From: Nageia nagi
Taxonomy: Eukaryota; Pinophyta
Length of the DNA stretch: 64,000 nucleotides
Direction: 5' to 3'
Assembly: GCA_050084985.1 (NCBI GenBank)
Contig: JBITNC010000001.1
Location: 50,716,001 to 50,780,000 of the forward strand
Shown here: positions 11,102-22,700 of the stretch, piece after piece
Layout of the letters: the number at the start of each line of letters is the position of its first letter
Position numbering within the stretch: position 1 is the first letter of the stretch
The notes under the pieces: model-generated
What the model was told of the DNA's origin: nothing
The model's input: the letters and a program-made list of their open reading frames with translations, nothing else
Databases searched by the model: none
Made by a program: the position numbers and the translations under genes

Positions 11102-11239
11102 TCCCCTAATAATCTAAGAGATTGCATAAGTGTTGCAACTCCACATTAACTTTTTCCACTTGCATTATAATCTACAATCAGCATTCTTACAAAATTACAT
11201 ATTTATCGATAAGGGAGAAAGAAACATATGCCTCTTATC

Positions 11240-12876
11240 GAGAAAACACAATGTTATTTTTGGTTTTCCATAAATGATACAAAATACTGATACGAAATGT
11301 TTATCAAACTTTAAGTAAAGGTTCCAAAACAATAAGAGGATCTCCCAAAATGACATGAACCTAAGAATATATAGTGGTCAAAAAAGGGTTAAAAAAAAAA
11401 GATAAAATCCACTCCCAGACAGCCTTGGCCTTGAGGCAGGGCCAAAAAACATGTAAAAAAAATTTCAAATCTCTATAAAAGCATAGGTGGGGTTATCCAC
11501 CCCCAAATGACAAAGTTTATGACTTATAGGTAAACCTTGATGAAGTAAACTCCAAGAGAAAAAGCTTTTCCTGGATTTAATATAAGAAGCTCAAATGATA
11601 GAGAAACTCAAACTCCACTAGGATTGAGAAGAAACTAGATCCCATCAATTATTAAGAATTTCAAACATGAGAACATTAGGGAACAACCAAGCATACGCAA
11701 TATGGGGTTTGTATTTAATCAAATGGGTATGTTTTGACCATAACCAATCAAACCACCAAAAATTTTGACTCATTTTGCCAAGTTTATTGTATACAGAAAA
11801 AAGAATTCTATCTATAATAACCTCAAAACTATCTTTATCATCTTGTTGAAGGCCATACATTCTTTAAAAATGATCCTAGGAAAATGAATTCTTGGTTTGA
11901 AAATCAAAGAAGTCTATGAAAGAATCAATTCCTTTAATTTCCTGTAGAAACTTAAGGTTTGGATGCATTAAACTTCTACTAGAGGCAAGCCCTCAATGGT
12001 GATAACAAGGGACCATTAAGGATCAAGAGAGTGAATTAATGCCCCTATTGACTTGCCTCTCCCATGCCAATTGAGCTAAGGTTTAAAAACTTCCCAAGTT
12101 TTCCAAATACTCTTGATGATAAAAGAGCCTAAGCTTTTAAATGAGATAGGGGTTGTCAAAATAGTTTGTATATTTAACCCCTTCCATGCCTTTCTACCAA
12201 AAGGAAGGTCTGTTTAGATGCAATGTTGAATAAGAATCTTTCAGGTTTTCTCATCATCCAAAGCTCGGATAATCCATTTAGCATGTAGTGCAAAGCATTG
12301 ATTATGGTAATCAAATAAACCCATACCACCTTATGACTGGGGGAGACAACATATATTCTAGGTCACTCGATGAAAGCCTTTTTTGTGCACATTAAAGACC
12401 CAAATAAAATTCTTTAATAATTTATCCATGGATATTATTGTAGCAAATTTTAGAAGGAACCCAACATGATAAATAGTAAACATGAGTAGAAGCTAAAACC
12501 TTAAAGTGATTCTAAAATTTACTAGTTAGGGAGAGTTTTTTATGTTTGAATACCCCAATTTCTTTACAATCTTCTGAATAACATAATTACAAAGCTAAGT
12601 TGGAGAAGCTTAGAAGGCAAATAGGTTGAGTCCACTTATAAGGGTAACATGTAAGCAAATCTAGAAGCAATTTCATTGACTTCCTATAACAAGAAGTCTT
12701 TTTCCATTGAATACTGGAACCAAATGAAAGATAAAATATATTAAAGAAATTTAAAGGGATTGCTAACAAATTGTTCATCCTCATGATGAGTCAAAAAAGA
12801 GTCATCAACAAAATGATCATTTAGAAGTTGGAATTTGGACGTGGGAAGCCAAATGCCTTTTATGAGACCTTATGAA
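11240..12876 (-). pseudogene. LINE (L1-type) ORF2 3' part: RT palm, thumb and C-terminal zinc region
   Basis: Read on the minus strand from 12876 down. The catalytic box HFVDDSFL (F-x-DD of non-LTR RTs) lies at 12801-12812. Downstream come segments typical of plant L1 ORF2: CFALHAKWIIRALDDEKT at about 12240-12300, LAWERQVNRG at about 12050, and LPISHKLCHLGVDNP with FGPA and AVWEWI at about 11400-11550, which corresponds to the C-terminal RT zinc-binding region. Many stops and frameshifts. The upstream half of the same ORF resumes at 17647, beyond the inserted LTR element. The 3' end is not sharply defined; no clean poly-A tail is visible. Confidence 0.8.
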
Positions 12877-13400
12877 TGAAGGAGTTAAAGGATTCTTTAA
12901 ACTCCACCAAATATCACGTTGGATATAATCTTCCTAATCTTAAGAACACATAGAACATTCACACAAAGAGAACTCAAACATGTATAGTGGTTCCTCCATT
13001 ATGAGAGTAGATCCACTTGAACTATATTTTCTATTATTTCTCACAAGTGAACTCTCCTACAAATTCTCAAGAATTCTTCTACAATAATTCTCTTACAAAA
13101 TTTCTACAAGAGCATTCTTACAACTCCATAAGACTAGCATTTTCATGCTTCTCTAAGTGTATGTGATCTCAAAGAGAGGGCCCTCTATTTATAGGTCAAA
13201 ATCCTTTCTTGAATCACCTTATTAACCATTGTACAAATAACATGTATCACCCTTTTACCCAAGGGGCATGCTCATTAGATGGAGTGTAGGATAAGTTACA
13301 TTACCATATTCACTAAATACTTAAGGTATCTAAGGATACCCTTAAGTATTAAGTGAATTACATTAAGAGACCTTACAATAATGCATTATAAATTCTAACA
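12877..13400 (-). repeat. 3' LTR of the non-autonomous element
   Basis: 524 bp, homologous along its length to 17133-17646. Contains CTATTTATAGG near 13182-13193, the minus-strand TATA box (CCTATAAATAG) also seen in the copia LTRs. The LTR start TGTTAGAATTTATAATGC is shared with Copias 1-3, but the LTR's 3' third differs from theirs. Confidence 0.9.
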
Positions 13401-13410
13401 CTCCCCCTTA
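13401..13410 (-). other. polypurine tract
   Basis: CTCCCCCTTA on the plus strand, i.e. TAAGGGGGAG immediately upstream of the 3' LTR on the coding strand. The same tract precedes the 3' LTRs of Copia 1 (32973 onward) and Copia 2 (50727-50736). Confidence 0.85.
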
Positions 13411-16400
13411 ATGCAATATTGTAGTAAAGAGTTGAGAAGACAAAGAGAGAGAGAGTAAGAGAGTTCTCCTTCATAAAAATACAAGTGGAGATGAGAACTT
13501 GTGAGAAAGTAATATAATTTAGATGGTTCTACAAGGATCAACTACTTAATCATTTAAAAAAATAGTTTTCAATCAATCTAACCATAAACGCTTTCAATGT
13601 AAAAGTAGTAGTCATCCAACAAGTTGACATAATGAGCCTCCACGAGCTTGCATACCCAAATTAAGTAACCAATAATCTTAAGAAGAAACCTGCAAGCTAC
13701 AAATAACTTATAACAAAACTAGTAATATACATCATTGAACAACATCAAATATGACATAAATAATCACTTATGATATCTAAGAATATTACGTTTGTATACT
13801 AACAAGTCCTGATATATCATATCATACGTGTAATATAAATATCCAAATGTGCATAATATTAAATGCACTATTAAATAAGGATATACAAAATACCCACAAG
13901 TGCACAACATGATCACCAATCATAAAAAAAAAATAATAATTTTTACTTTTGTTTGTTTTAGATCATTATTTGTGTTTATTTTTGGTATGAAGGTGTCATC
14001 ATATCATAACATTTTCTTTCTCCCTCTTAATGACAATTTTACCTATTAAAAAATTCATGTGACCATGTTACCTTAACCATGCCAGAAATTATTAAATGCC
14101 AACTTAATCGAAAAAAGATCATAAGCAATGCATAAGCCATATGCCAAAGATGTATGAGTTCTTATCTATTTACAAACATGTTGAGTTGGAGGTTTAAGTT
14201 CTCATTCAATAATCCTGTAGCACAGATGAAGAACAAACCATAACATGCAAACTTGATTATGCCACTAGTCAAGATGCACAAGCCACAAAATGCCAACTTG
14301 ACCATGCTACTAGTTAAGATGCATATAATGGAATAAGTAACATTAATCTAATAACATGGATTAAAATTCCATCAAAAAATTACAATTTTCGAGAAGGGCG
14401 AACCTTTTTAATCATTTCAACAAATTGCAATTTTGGAGAGTGGTAAACCTTTTTAACCACTCCAATATAACTTCCCAACATGGAAGTAATAATGTGGCAA
14501 AAAAAATAGTGCACTATAAGTCATCTCAAAGATGCCAAGCTAATACTTATAGTCACTAATACAAAAACCCTTCCAAGGATGAAGTAGTCATGATAAGAAT
14601 TCATACTTTAATCTTTTTTAAGGATAATTTACAAACACAAGCGATTAGGGTTTAGGTAAAATATTATCAATAAAATTTGTAAATAATCGAAAAGTTACAT
14701 TCAAAAATATCCTCCTTGGAAAAGGATGCTTGGATTTTAAAATATGCTTTGTTATGAAGTTAATAACTCTCCCTTTTTAAAGATAACTTCATTAAAATTA
14801 TATAATATTACTAAGCTCTATAAATTTAACTTAGTTAAGCTCATTTTAATCAAGTTTTCACTACTTCTCACTCAAAAGTGCACAATAATTTTACCTTAGA
14901 TTTTATTTGACAATTGTATTAAATTAAAAGGACAACCACACATCAAGGGTTAGTATCTTCCTTTATAGTTAGTGGTTAGTTACTTAATAAAGATCAAAGA
15001 ACTTTTACAACATGCTCTTGTTGAACTAACACAAGAGTTTTAGCAAGGTAACAAACTGCATAGCAACCCAATCAATTGTACTAGCTTGATCAAGCAAAAA
15101 ATAACCTTGTGCTTTAGTCTTAAAGGCATCACCCACGTGCCTTTTATTCTCCTTGTTACTAACTTCAATCTTTTCTCTTCAATTGTCTTTATTTTTATAA
15201 AGGAATACCCCCCTCTTTTTTTTTAAATAATAATTTCTTAAAAAAAACTAAAAAATAATAGGAGGAAAATAAATTACCCATTTTGAAAAATTAAACTCCT
15301 ATGTATAAAAAGTAATTTAAAAAAAAAATTCTAAAAAACACCATTATTATTATTTACGACTCAACCCGTACTATTATTAAAGTTGAGGGGCCCCTACTAT
15401 GATTAACGGGCTTAACCTGGGAAGACCCACTACTATTAACTGTCCAAGAGAAGATAGTTTTGTAAAAGGGAAAAAAAAGGAGCAATCTCTTCATGAAATT
15501 AATGTTTGTAGAAAATCCTCAAAGCTTGCACTGGTACATATGCAATAGGGTTTATACATACATCGAAGGCTATAAAAAAATATGATTTCTATCACACTAA
15601 TCACAAAGAAAGGAGGGATCATAGCAAGGAAGCAGTATGCAATGGATAAGAAAAGTAGGGCTTCCACTACACAGTCCCATGTGAGCAGAGGGATTAATGG
15701 AGTGTTGTGGGTTACGAAGTGTTGGCTGAGAGGAAACTTCTTGTAGTCCTTAGATCCATTGAGGGAAATTCTGAACTCTTCTTGAGTGTCTCTTTTATCA
15801 AATCATCTATGGACAAGAAGGTCTGTAGGGTTTTTACATGTTTAAATCTCCAAATAATATGCCTGTTTTTTGATACTTATCTTTTCAAAAAGCATGCTAG
15901 TTTATGAGAGATGGCAACAGTGGTTATTGGATTATAATATTCCATCGTATCCTAGATTAAAACTTCTTATGCTTCCAGATTTATCCCTGGTTTCGAAATA
16001 GTAGTGAGGAAAGTAAGTTGCGGCTACAGATGTGCTCATGCATACATAAGAAAGGAATGCATCCTTACCGACGTCCACCTTTGCCATGACTTAGTTGTGA
16101 TTTATGATGACTTAGACCAGAGAGGGGGATTGGGCCAAAGACTGTCAGGGGTAGGGGGGTGTTGTTGCCGGTTGGGCGGTCAGGGTGTTTCCGGTTGCAC
16201 AAAAAAAATTTGAGTGTGATTTGCTAATACAGGTATAGTACGAAGTGATGGGGATGGAAGTGCGCAGTGTAGAGGTGGTAAGTGGTATTTTTGGAAGAGA
16301 TTTTGAGAGACACCCAATAACAATCTACTTATGGTGGGTAATTGATGCGTGCAACAGGAGACCCAAGCTTTGATGTATGTTGCCTTGCTTGCTGCAATGG

Positions 16401-16560
16401 AGGGTACCATGTGATGAAAGGGCTATGAAATACTGCAGGAGAGTACATCAGGGATGTGCAAAGGTACTGCAAAGGGTTGTGAAGAGTGCATGATAGAGTA
16501 CGCTATACCATTCTTATCGGTGCAGTGAAGGAGAGGTAATTATGGCCATCTATTTCTATA
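13411..16560 (-). other. non-coding internal region of the LARD-like element
   Basis: No ORF with recognisable domain. 13411-14640 corresponds to the copia 3' untranslated region. Within it, 14370-14480 holds a degenerate repeat around ATTGCAATTTT and AACCTTTTTAA. 14640-15350 is very AT-rich. 15360-16560 is less AT-rich, with purine-rich plus-strand stretches (for example 16090-16200) and unmatched elsewhere in the window; it occupies the place of the variable segment seen in the copia leaders. Confidence 0.6.
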
Positions 16561-16573
16561 TCAAGCTCTGCTA
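16561..16573 (-). other. displaced primer-binding-site relic
   Basis: On the minus strand this reads TAGCAGAGCTTGA. The iMet-tRNA primer site followed by element sequence in Copia 1 reads TATCAGAGCTTGG, so 11 of 13 positions agree. It normally abuts the 5' LTR. Here it is about 560 bp away from the LTR end at 17133, with three 181-bp repeats in between. Confidence 0.55.
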
Positions 16574-16575
16574 AA

Positions 16576-17124
16576 AATATTTGAATGACAAGAATCAATC
16601 CCAAACAATTTCTTTTAGGATATTTTTAATAACCTTCAATCTTTTTTTTTTTTTAATTGTATTGTAAAAAAATGAAATATAAGATTTATGCAGTAAAAAA
16701 ATTGTGATTTGTTGTAAATTGTCTCCCTCTTTTGTATATATATATATATATATATAAATATTTGAATGACAAGAATCCCAAACAATTTCTTTCGCGAAAT
16801 GAAGCGAGGATATTTTTAATAACCTTAATTTTTTTTACAAAATTGTATTGTAAAAAAATGAAATATAAGATTTATGCAAAAAAAAAAAAATTGTGTTTTG
16901 TTATAAATTGTCTCCCTCTTTTGTGTGTGTATATATATATATTTGAATTACAAGAATCCCAAACAATTTTCTTTTGCGAAATGAAGTGAGCATATTTTTA
17001 ATAACCTTCAATTTTTTTCCTTTACAAATTTGTATTGTAAAAAAATGAAATATAAGATTTATGCAGAAAAAAATTGTGTTTTGTTATAAATTGTCTCCCT
17101 CTTTTGTATATATATATATATATA
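16576..17124 (-). repeat. three tandem 181-bp repeats with TA microsatellites
   Basis: Units begin at 16576, 16757 and 16938 at AATATTTGAAT(G/T)ACAAGAATC. Each contains CCCAAACAATTT, a run of T, TTGTATTGTAAAAAAATGAAA and TTGTCTCCCTCTTTTGT, and ends in an alternating TA run of 16-26 bp. The array fills the space between the 5' LTR and the primer-site relic. Confidence 0.92.
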
Positions 17125-17132
17125 AACGATAA

Positions 17133-17646
17133 TGAAGGAGTTAGAGGATTCTTTAAATTTCATCTAAGATCATTTTGGATGTAATATTACTAATCTTAAG
17201 AACACATAGAACATTCACACAAAGAGAACTCAAACATATATAGTGGTTCCTTCATTATAGGAGTACATCCACTTGAATCATTTTTTCTATTATTTCTTAC
17301 AAATAAACTCTCCTACAAATTTTTAAAAATTCTTCGACAAATTTTTTACAAGAGCATTTCTACAACTTTACAAGATTAGCATTTTCATATTTTTTCAAAT
17401 ATATGTGATTTCAAGGAAAGGACCCTCTATTTATAAGCCAAAATCCTCCTTTGGATCACCCTATTAACCATTATACAAAGTCATGACATGTATCACCCTT
17501 TTACTTAAGGGGTATGCTCATGAGATGGAGTGTAAGACAAGTTACATTATCATATTCACTAAATATTTAAGATATCTAGGGATACCTTTAAATATTAAGT
17601 GAATTACATTAAGAGACCTTACAATAATGCATTACAAATTCTAACA
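17133..17646 (-). repeat. 5' LTR of the non-autonomous element
   Basis: 514 bp in minus orientation, start at 17646 (TGTTAGAATTTG), end at 17133 (CTCCTTCA). Aligns throughout with 12877-13400 with scattered substitutions, mostly transitions by eye. Not followed directly by a primer-binding site. Confidence 0.9.
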
Positions 17647-19510
17647 GCGAAGCTTTGTGGACCATAAGATAACCAAAGGATTCAACAATAAGAATAAAAA
17701 TGAAGGGGCTAGAGGACACCCTTTACTAATTAAGTGGACCAAAGTGATAGCCTCTAATTGAATATAATTCATTGTAAGAACTGCAAAAGCATCCTTAAAT
17801 AACATCTGGACATATTAAATAAAGAAATGACCAAAACTAAGGGCTTGATGCACAGTGACAATAAAATTTCATTCAATCCTATCATAAACCCATCCTTTCC
17901 TAACTGAGTGGATCAAAGTGATAGCCTCTAATTGAATATAATTAATTATAAGAACTACAGAAGCATCCCTAAATAACATTTGGACATATTGAATAAAGAA
18001 AGGACCAAAACTAAGGGCTTGAAGCATATTGATAGTAAAATTTCATTCAATCATAACTTAAGCTTTCTCAAAATCTATCTTTATAAATAAGGTATCCTAA
18101 TCATAGGATCTAGCCTACTCCATATCTTCCCATATTACAATTACATTATCCAAGATATAACTTCCTTTAACAAATCGTGTTTGCTTCAGCTGAAGGATCA
18201 AAGGAAATAGGGGCCTTAGCTTGAGAGCAAGAGCCTTAGTAATAATCTTGTAGCTTACATTCAATAATCTAATCAGACACCAATTAGTAATAAGTTTAGG
18301 ATCACCAGGTTTGGGGATAAATTTGATGTTCCCTTTGTTAATAAAAAGGTCTAATGATTTGATGAGCATAACTTCTTTATCAACTTGAAATAAATCAAGT
18401 CCAACCATGTCTTAAATTTCTTTATAAAACTCATATGGAATCCATCAATACCAGGATTTTTGTCATTAGCTATTTGTACAAGAGCCAATTTAAGATCCTC
18501 TAGATAAATAGGATTATCACACAAATCTCTCTAGTCTTGTGAGAGCTTATGAGGTATTACTGAGCAACATTCCTCAAGGGCTTATTACCTAGCAGCTGTG
18601 AAAGGCTGAGAAATAGACATTTTCTAATAATGAGTGACACATCTTAATTATCTTAGGGAGCGAGGTGAGTCTGACTCCTCCTAGCTGAATAGGTTGGAAT
18701 TAGGTGGCATGCATAGGAGGATGGAGATGTTTAAACAACTATTTTGAGACCCTATCCCCAACCTTAAGCCAGTTCAGTTTGGCTCTAAGTTGGATCCCTT
18801 TGGCATCATATAGGTCAAATTTACAAATCTCATGGAAGAGGGTAGTAACATATGCTTGAGAAAATTGACTAAAGAGAGTTGAATCCAAATGGAGAGTAAC
18901 TTGAGCAAGCTCAACCTTTAGTACCGAATTTGATTTCCTCCTTTGTTTAGCAACTTCAACTCCAAGAGTGCGAAGAGTTTTAGTTATTCTTATAATAACA
19001 TCATTACACCATTGAATCCAACTTATAGACCTAGAGGCTCTGGGAACTACATTCCAGATTTTGCAAATATGGGCTTTCATGGAAGCATATTATAATAAGG
19101 AAACATTTTGGTAAAACTGAGAATTAAACACACAATTTAGGGCCTACGATGGAGAAATTTCAAAGAGAATGGAGGTATGGTTAGAAAGAGTAGTATCAAA
19201 AGTATTCATGACAAAAGGATGAATAAGATAAATCCTATCAAAATGGAAAGTATCACATTCAAAAAGCATAACTCTATCAAGTTATTTGAGAACCTAATCC
19301 TCATTAGCTTGAAAGTTATACAAGTGTACCATTGGGCTTCATGAAAGTTATCAAGGGAGAACCCAAGGTTGGGATCAAACATGTTAAGCTTATTTTTCAT
19401 AAAAAACAAGGCCTCTCATTCCCTCATGCTCCAACGTATAAGTGACTGACTCTTTTTATCTTAGGGCTTTTCCACCATGTTGAAGTCCCTAGGGTTTTTA
19501 GTCTACATGA
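17647..19510 (-). pseudogene. LINE ORF2 middle part: endonuclease end through RT fingers/palm
   Basis: Minus strand. It begins near 19490 with DFNMVEKP (19476-19487 encodes DFNM, the catalytic D-x-N of the L1 endonuclease), then KNKLNMFDPNLGF at 19360-19410, a linker with WIQWCNDVIIRITKTLR (18739-19080), and the RT start at 18115-18408 with NKGNIKFIPKPGDPKLITNW and LLNVSYKIITKALALKL, standard L1-type motifs. KIDFEKA (about 18070) and RKGCPLAPFLFLL-type sequence (about 17700) complete the palm. The next RT motif (FVDD) is on the far side of the inserted LTR element. Several stops and frameshifts and a 174-bp internal duplication are present. Confidence 0.85.
17733..18056 (-). repeat. 174-bp tandem duplication in LINE RT
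   Basis: Copies start at 17733 and 17907 with AGTGGA(C/T)CAAAGTGATAGCC and run in parallel for about 150-174 bp. The period is 174, i.e. 58 codons, so both copies stay in frame with RT. The duplicated segment covers VTVHQAL...YVQMLF...NYIQLEAITL, between the first palm aspartate region and RKGCPL. The copies differ at scattered sites, so the duplication is old. Confidence 0.88.
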
Positions 19511-19557
19511 TCACATTACATCTCTCTTCTAGAGACATCACAAGGTTTTATTAAATA

Positions 19558-20400
19558 TGAATGCCACTCATATGGGCACTTCACTTAATATGGAAGATAT
19601 TATTGGAGTAAAAAATGGCACCAAGAAAATATCCTCGCAAATTCCCTTCGAAAGTGGAACATGAGATAAAGTTGCTATCTCTTAATCTTACATTATTATT
19701 GAAGAGTTTAATAGTACTTGTCAATGGTTTGAGAGTCATAAATTGGTGGGATATTTTTTAGCTATAAATACCTAATGATTCCTTATTACGTACTTGGGTT
19801 AGTCAAGTTTGGATATTCAAAACCTCATTAAGGGGTATTTTTTGTTCCATTTTTTTGACCCTATGCATGCATAAAATGCTTAACAAAGCATCATGGATAG
19901 TTTGAAACTCCCTATTAATTTTGTAAAGTTATTCTAGAGAGGTCATTGAAGATGATGAGGCTTCTACTAAAGTCCCAATCTGGTATGAGTTTCTTGGTCT
20001 CCTGATTCCCTTTTAGAAATTTCTAAAAACCCTAATGGAATCCTTAGGGAAGTTTGTGTGTTTTGAACCAGAAAGGTTTTTTTTGGCTCGACCTACTAGA
20101 AGAGTTTATATTAAAGTAGACTTCAATAAAGGTCTTCGAGAGTTTATTAACATTAACATTAGGGAGATTTTCATGCATCAATAGATTATGTATATCAACC
20201 TCCTAAATACTTTTTACTATTTCCCCTCCTTTACTCATAAAATTCAATATTTCCCACTTATGATAGGTAGGTTTAAAGAAAATAATTCTATCACACCTCC
20301 TACATCCTCAGCTTTGATTGATTCTAGTAGAGATGGTGAAGAGGAGTGGAATGCTATCATCAATTATCATAATCACTAACCCTTATCACAAGAAATAATT
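19558..20400 (+). pseudogene. LINE ORF1 (gag-like) in the inverted 5' segment
   Basis: Plus strand, opposite to the rest of the LINE. Readable pieces include CQWFESHKLVGYFLA (about 19710-19760), VPIWYEFLGL (about 19970-20000), and ARPTRRVYIKVDFNKGLREFI (about 20087-20150). This order matches the DUF4283-type nucleic-acid-binding region of plant L1 ORF1. The last coding piece runs to about 20380. Frames change several times. Confidence 0.65.
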
Positions 20401-20779
20401 ATTCTCCCCCAACAGTCTGGCCCTATGATTTTTTATGAAGGATAACCTTCTTAGGCTGACCTAATTATTCAACCATATTCGATCGTTAACCATGATTTTG
20501 TAGCTCCCCTAGAGCCAATTATGGCTTCCATTTGGTTAGGCCTATAATTTTCTTCATTTGTTGCTTCACAACCTCCTTTGCATGGTGCTGAGGAGAATGA
20601 AGGGTTCAAACCCCACCACTCTTGCAACCCATGAAGAGATGACTTTAATGGTAAAAGAAGATAGATAAAGCATACTCAGTGCCAGTCCATCCTCTTTCAA
20701 GGTGGCGATAACTCTTTTAATTCCATGCATGGCTTGTAGACTTAGAGGATATCATGGATCTTCAAGATTTTGATAGATG

Positions 20780-21215
20780 TAGATGAATTTTTCTCATGGA
20801 ATCTTAGAGGGTTGATGGAGCCAATTTAAAAATATACAATTCAGAGTGAGTTGGAGGATGTTTCTTACTTGTATGGGAATGTTAGTTTTGTATGTTTACA
20901 AGAAATTAAGATTGTTGATTTCATTTTGCAATGTACATGAACTTTTCTCTAATCGAGGGGCTCTTTTTTGTACTAAACATTCCCTTAAGAGGGGAAGTGT
21001 TTTCACTTTCATTTCCTCAAGGTGGCATTCTAATATTCTATCTTGGGGTGTTGACCCTTCAAATCAAGTTATTTGGATTTTGTTCGAGTTGCATGGTAAA
21101 GCGTTTGGAATTATTAATGTTTATGCTTCTAATGATGCTCATGATCGGTGCACACTATGGCGGTGGCTTACATTATCTCTAGTAAAATTTTTAATTATAA
21201 TATGTTCATCTCATT
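20780..21215 (+). pseudogene. LINE ORF2 endonuclease N-terminal half in the inverted segment
   Basis: FSWNLRGL (about 20796-20819) and CLQEIK (about 20893-20910) are the N-terminal endonuclease boxes of plant L1 ORF2. A frameshift leads to SNQVIWILFELHGKAFGIINVYASNDAHDRC and TLWRWL (21050-21165). Similarity stops near 21190, about ten codons before the D-x-N box. That box is the first thing found on the minus strand at 19490. Together the two halves make one endonuclease domain without visible overlap. Confidence 0.8.
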
Positions 21216-21240
21216 CTACAAAGTTTGCAGGATTGATACT

Positions 21241-22270
21241 AGGCATAATTTAAAAAACAAATGACGGTTTAAGTAAACTTTTTTATGATTAAATAGTTTT
21301 TAACCTTTCACTCTACTATTTAAATTTTTATTTACCTTTCATTTTAGTTTTAATATTTTTTTTTACTTTTTTTTATTTACCTTTCACTTTTGTTAAATAA
21401 TTATGCAGAATTATGGTTTGTAACAAAGCAATTCAATTTCCCTAAAAACATTTACTCTTTGTAGTTGTCTAGAAATGTGATAATGTAAGTTTACAATTCA
21501 TTATCTTAAATGTAATCCTACCTCATATAAAGAACATACCAGATAAAGAACATTGAAGGTGACAAAAGAAATAACCATTCTCTATTAAACAACCATCTCA
21601 AGACATGTCTTCAAAATTACTTATGTCATTTAATGTAAAATTTTATGAGCGGATTTATTCTAACCCTCTTTTCAAAGTAATAAATATCAAAGAAGTAGAA
21701 TGGTAATGTTTGTTCTAAGAGAAAACAAACTTCATCCTACCTACATGGTTCCATAATTCCATCAGTATTTGCTATTATGTCCTACAAACAAAAATAAAAG
21801 TGTGAATCTTTGAATGATTAATCAGTCCGACACTAGATATAATATATATTCTATATTACTCTATAGATACCATCTAGACTCAAGTATAAGGATGATATTA
21901 AGCTCCATTTTGGAATGATTATACAACTCAATCGAAGCTTGCACATTTTGTCCACTCTTGAGATAGTTCTAAAAAATTCTCACCATTCCTCGCTTGTATA
22001 TGATCTACAAAAAAAATACTAGAAATAGATGTCAAATTAATTGAAAATCTTATTGTCCACTCAAGTTCTAGCACGATGTAACTATGTTAGAAAATATAAA
22101 TATTATTTCTTTTATAATTATGAATTCAATAAACACATCACCCAATCAACATGTTATATATATAATGGTTTTTAAAAATACTTACCTATAAAATCTATAA
22201 TTAAAAAAAAAAAACTAAAAGTTAAAATCTACTATGCATATCAATTTGAGACTTTACTCTATGGTTTAAA
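21241..22270. other. unassigned AT-rich spacer
   Basis: No gene or LTR is seen. 21296-21400 is a pyrimidine-rich stretch with a threefold ACCTTTCACT(C/T) motif. 21205-21240 (CTCATTCTACAAAG) resembles the sequence at 27886-27915 (CCTATTCTACAAGG), so a small copy of repeat Q may start here. Confidence 0.45.
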
Positions 22271-22560
22271 ATGGAAAATATAGGCTACATTATGCCAAAT
22301 TCTAGGCTTGATAGTAGGATTTTGCCTTTCCTAGAGCGTGGCTTTGATAATTGTAATAAACTTAGATCTTTAAAATAAAATTTGTAGTACTCTTATTTTA
22401 GCTTATTAATTTGAGTCAATCTATATGTATATTGAAGTTAAATTTCCATTTTAAAATATATTTAAAGAAAATTAACTTTCAATATTTAACCACTTGGTTC
22501 TTTAGTTTCATAATTTTATATTTCATTTATTGCTTCATATATAATTTTTATATTTTTTTA
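22271..22560 (+). repeat. repeat Q, uninterrupted copy
   Basis: 22300-22404 aligns with the left flank of gypsy II (27900-28025; shared CTTTAAAATAAA and TTATTAATTTGAGT). 22385-22560 aligns with the reverse complement of 61480-61705 (shared AACCACTTGGTTCTTTAG-like text and the GTTAAATTT block). The copy here is not interrupted at the point where the LTRs sit in the other two copies. Confidence 0.6.
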
Positions 22561-22639
22561 TTAGATTGGATGATGGATTTTTGAAAGAAATCCTAAACTT
22601 TTACATAGTCTTTTCCTAAGAAGATATTACAATTAATCT

Positions 22640-22700
22640 CACATGAGAGATGTGGTCTAATAGGTGGCCAAGTCTAGAAGTCCAAGTTCAAATCTGGTAT
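22640..22700 (+). other. tRNA-like pol III box A and box B (possible SINE head)
   Basis: TGGTCTAATAGG (22652-22663) resembles a tRNA box A. GTTCAAATC (22686-22694) resembles box B at a tRNA-like distance of about 34 nt. I could not fold a cloverleaf with an acceptor stem, so a functional tRNA is unlikely. A tRNA-derived SINE head is possible; no second copy was found in the window. Confidence 0.3.

Larger units (their letters stand above)
12877..17646 (-). mobile_element. non-autonomous LTR retrotransposon (LARD-like copia deletion derivative)
   Basis: Bounded by two direct LTRs (12877-13400 and 17133-17646) with TG...CA ends in minus orientation (TGTTAGAATTT to CTCCTTCA). A polypurine tract sits next to the 3' LTR. 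Internal DNA is about 3.7 kb with no gag or pol. Its 3' segment (13411-14640) matches the 3' untranslated region of Copia 1, for example a shared GTGCACTATAAGTCATCTC and the AGTAAGAGAGTTCTCCT near the LTR. The remainder resembles a copia leader. This is therefore a derivative that lost its coding region. It is inserted into LINE ORF2. The flanking pentamers ATGAA (12872-12876) and GCGAA (17647-17651) match at three of five positions, so the target duplication is decayed or uncertain. Confidence 0.85.

Noticed and set aside
16732-16989. 85-codon plus-strand ORF with YIYIYIY start
   Set aside because: It spans the TA runs and 181-bp repeats; no coding evidence.
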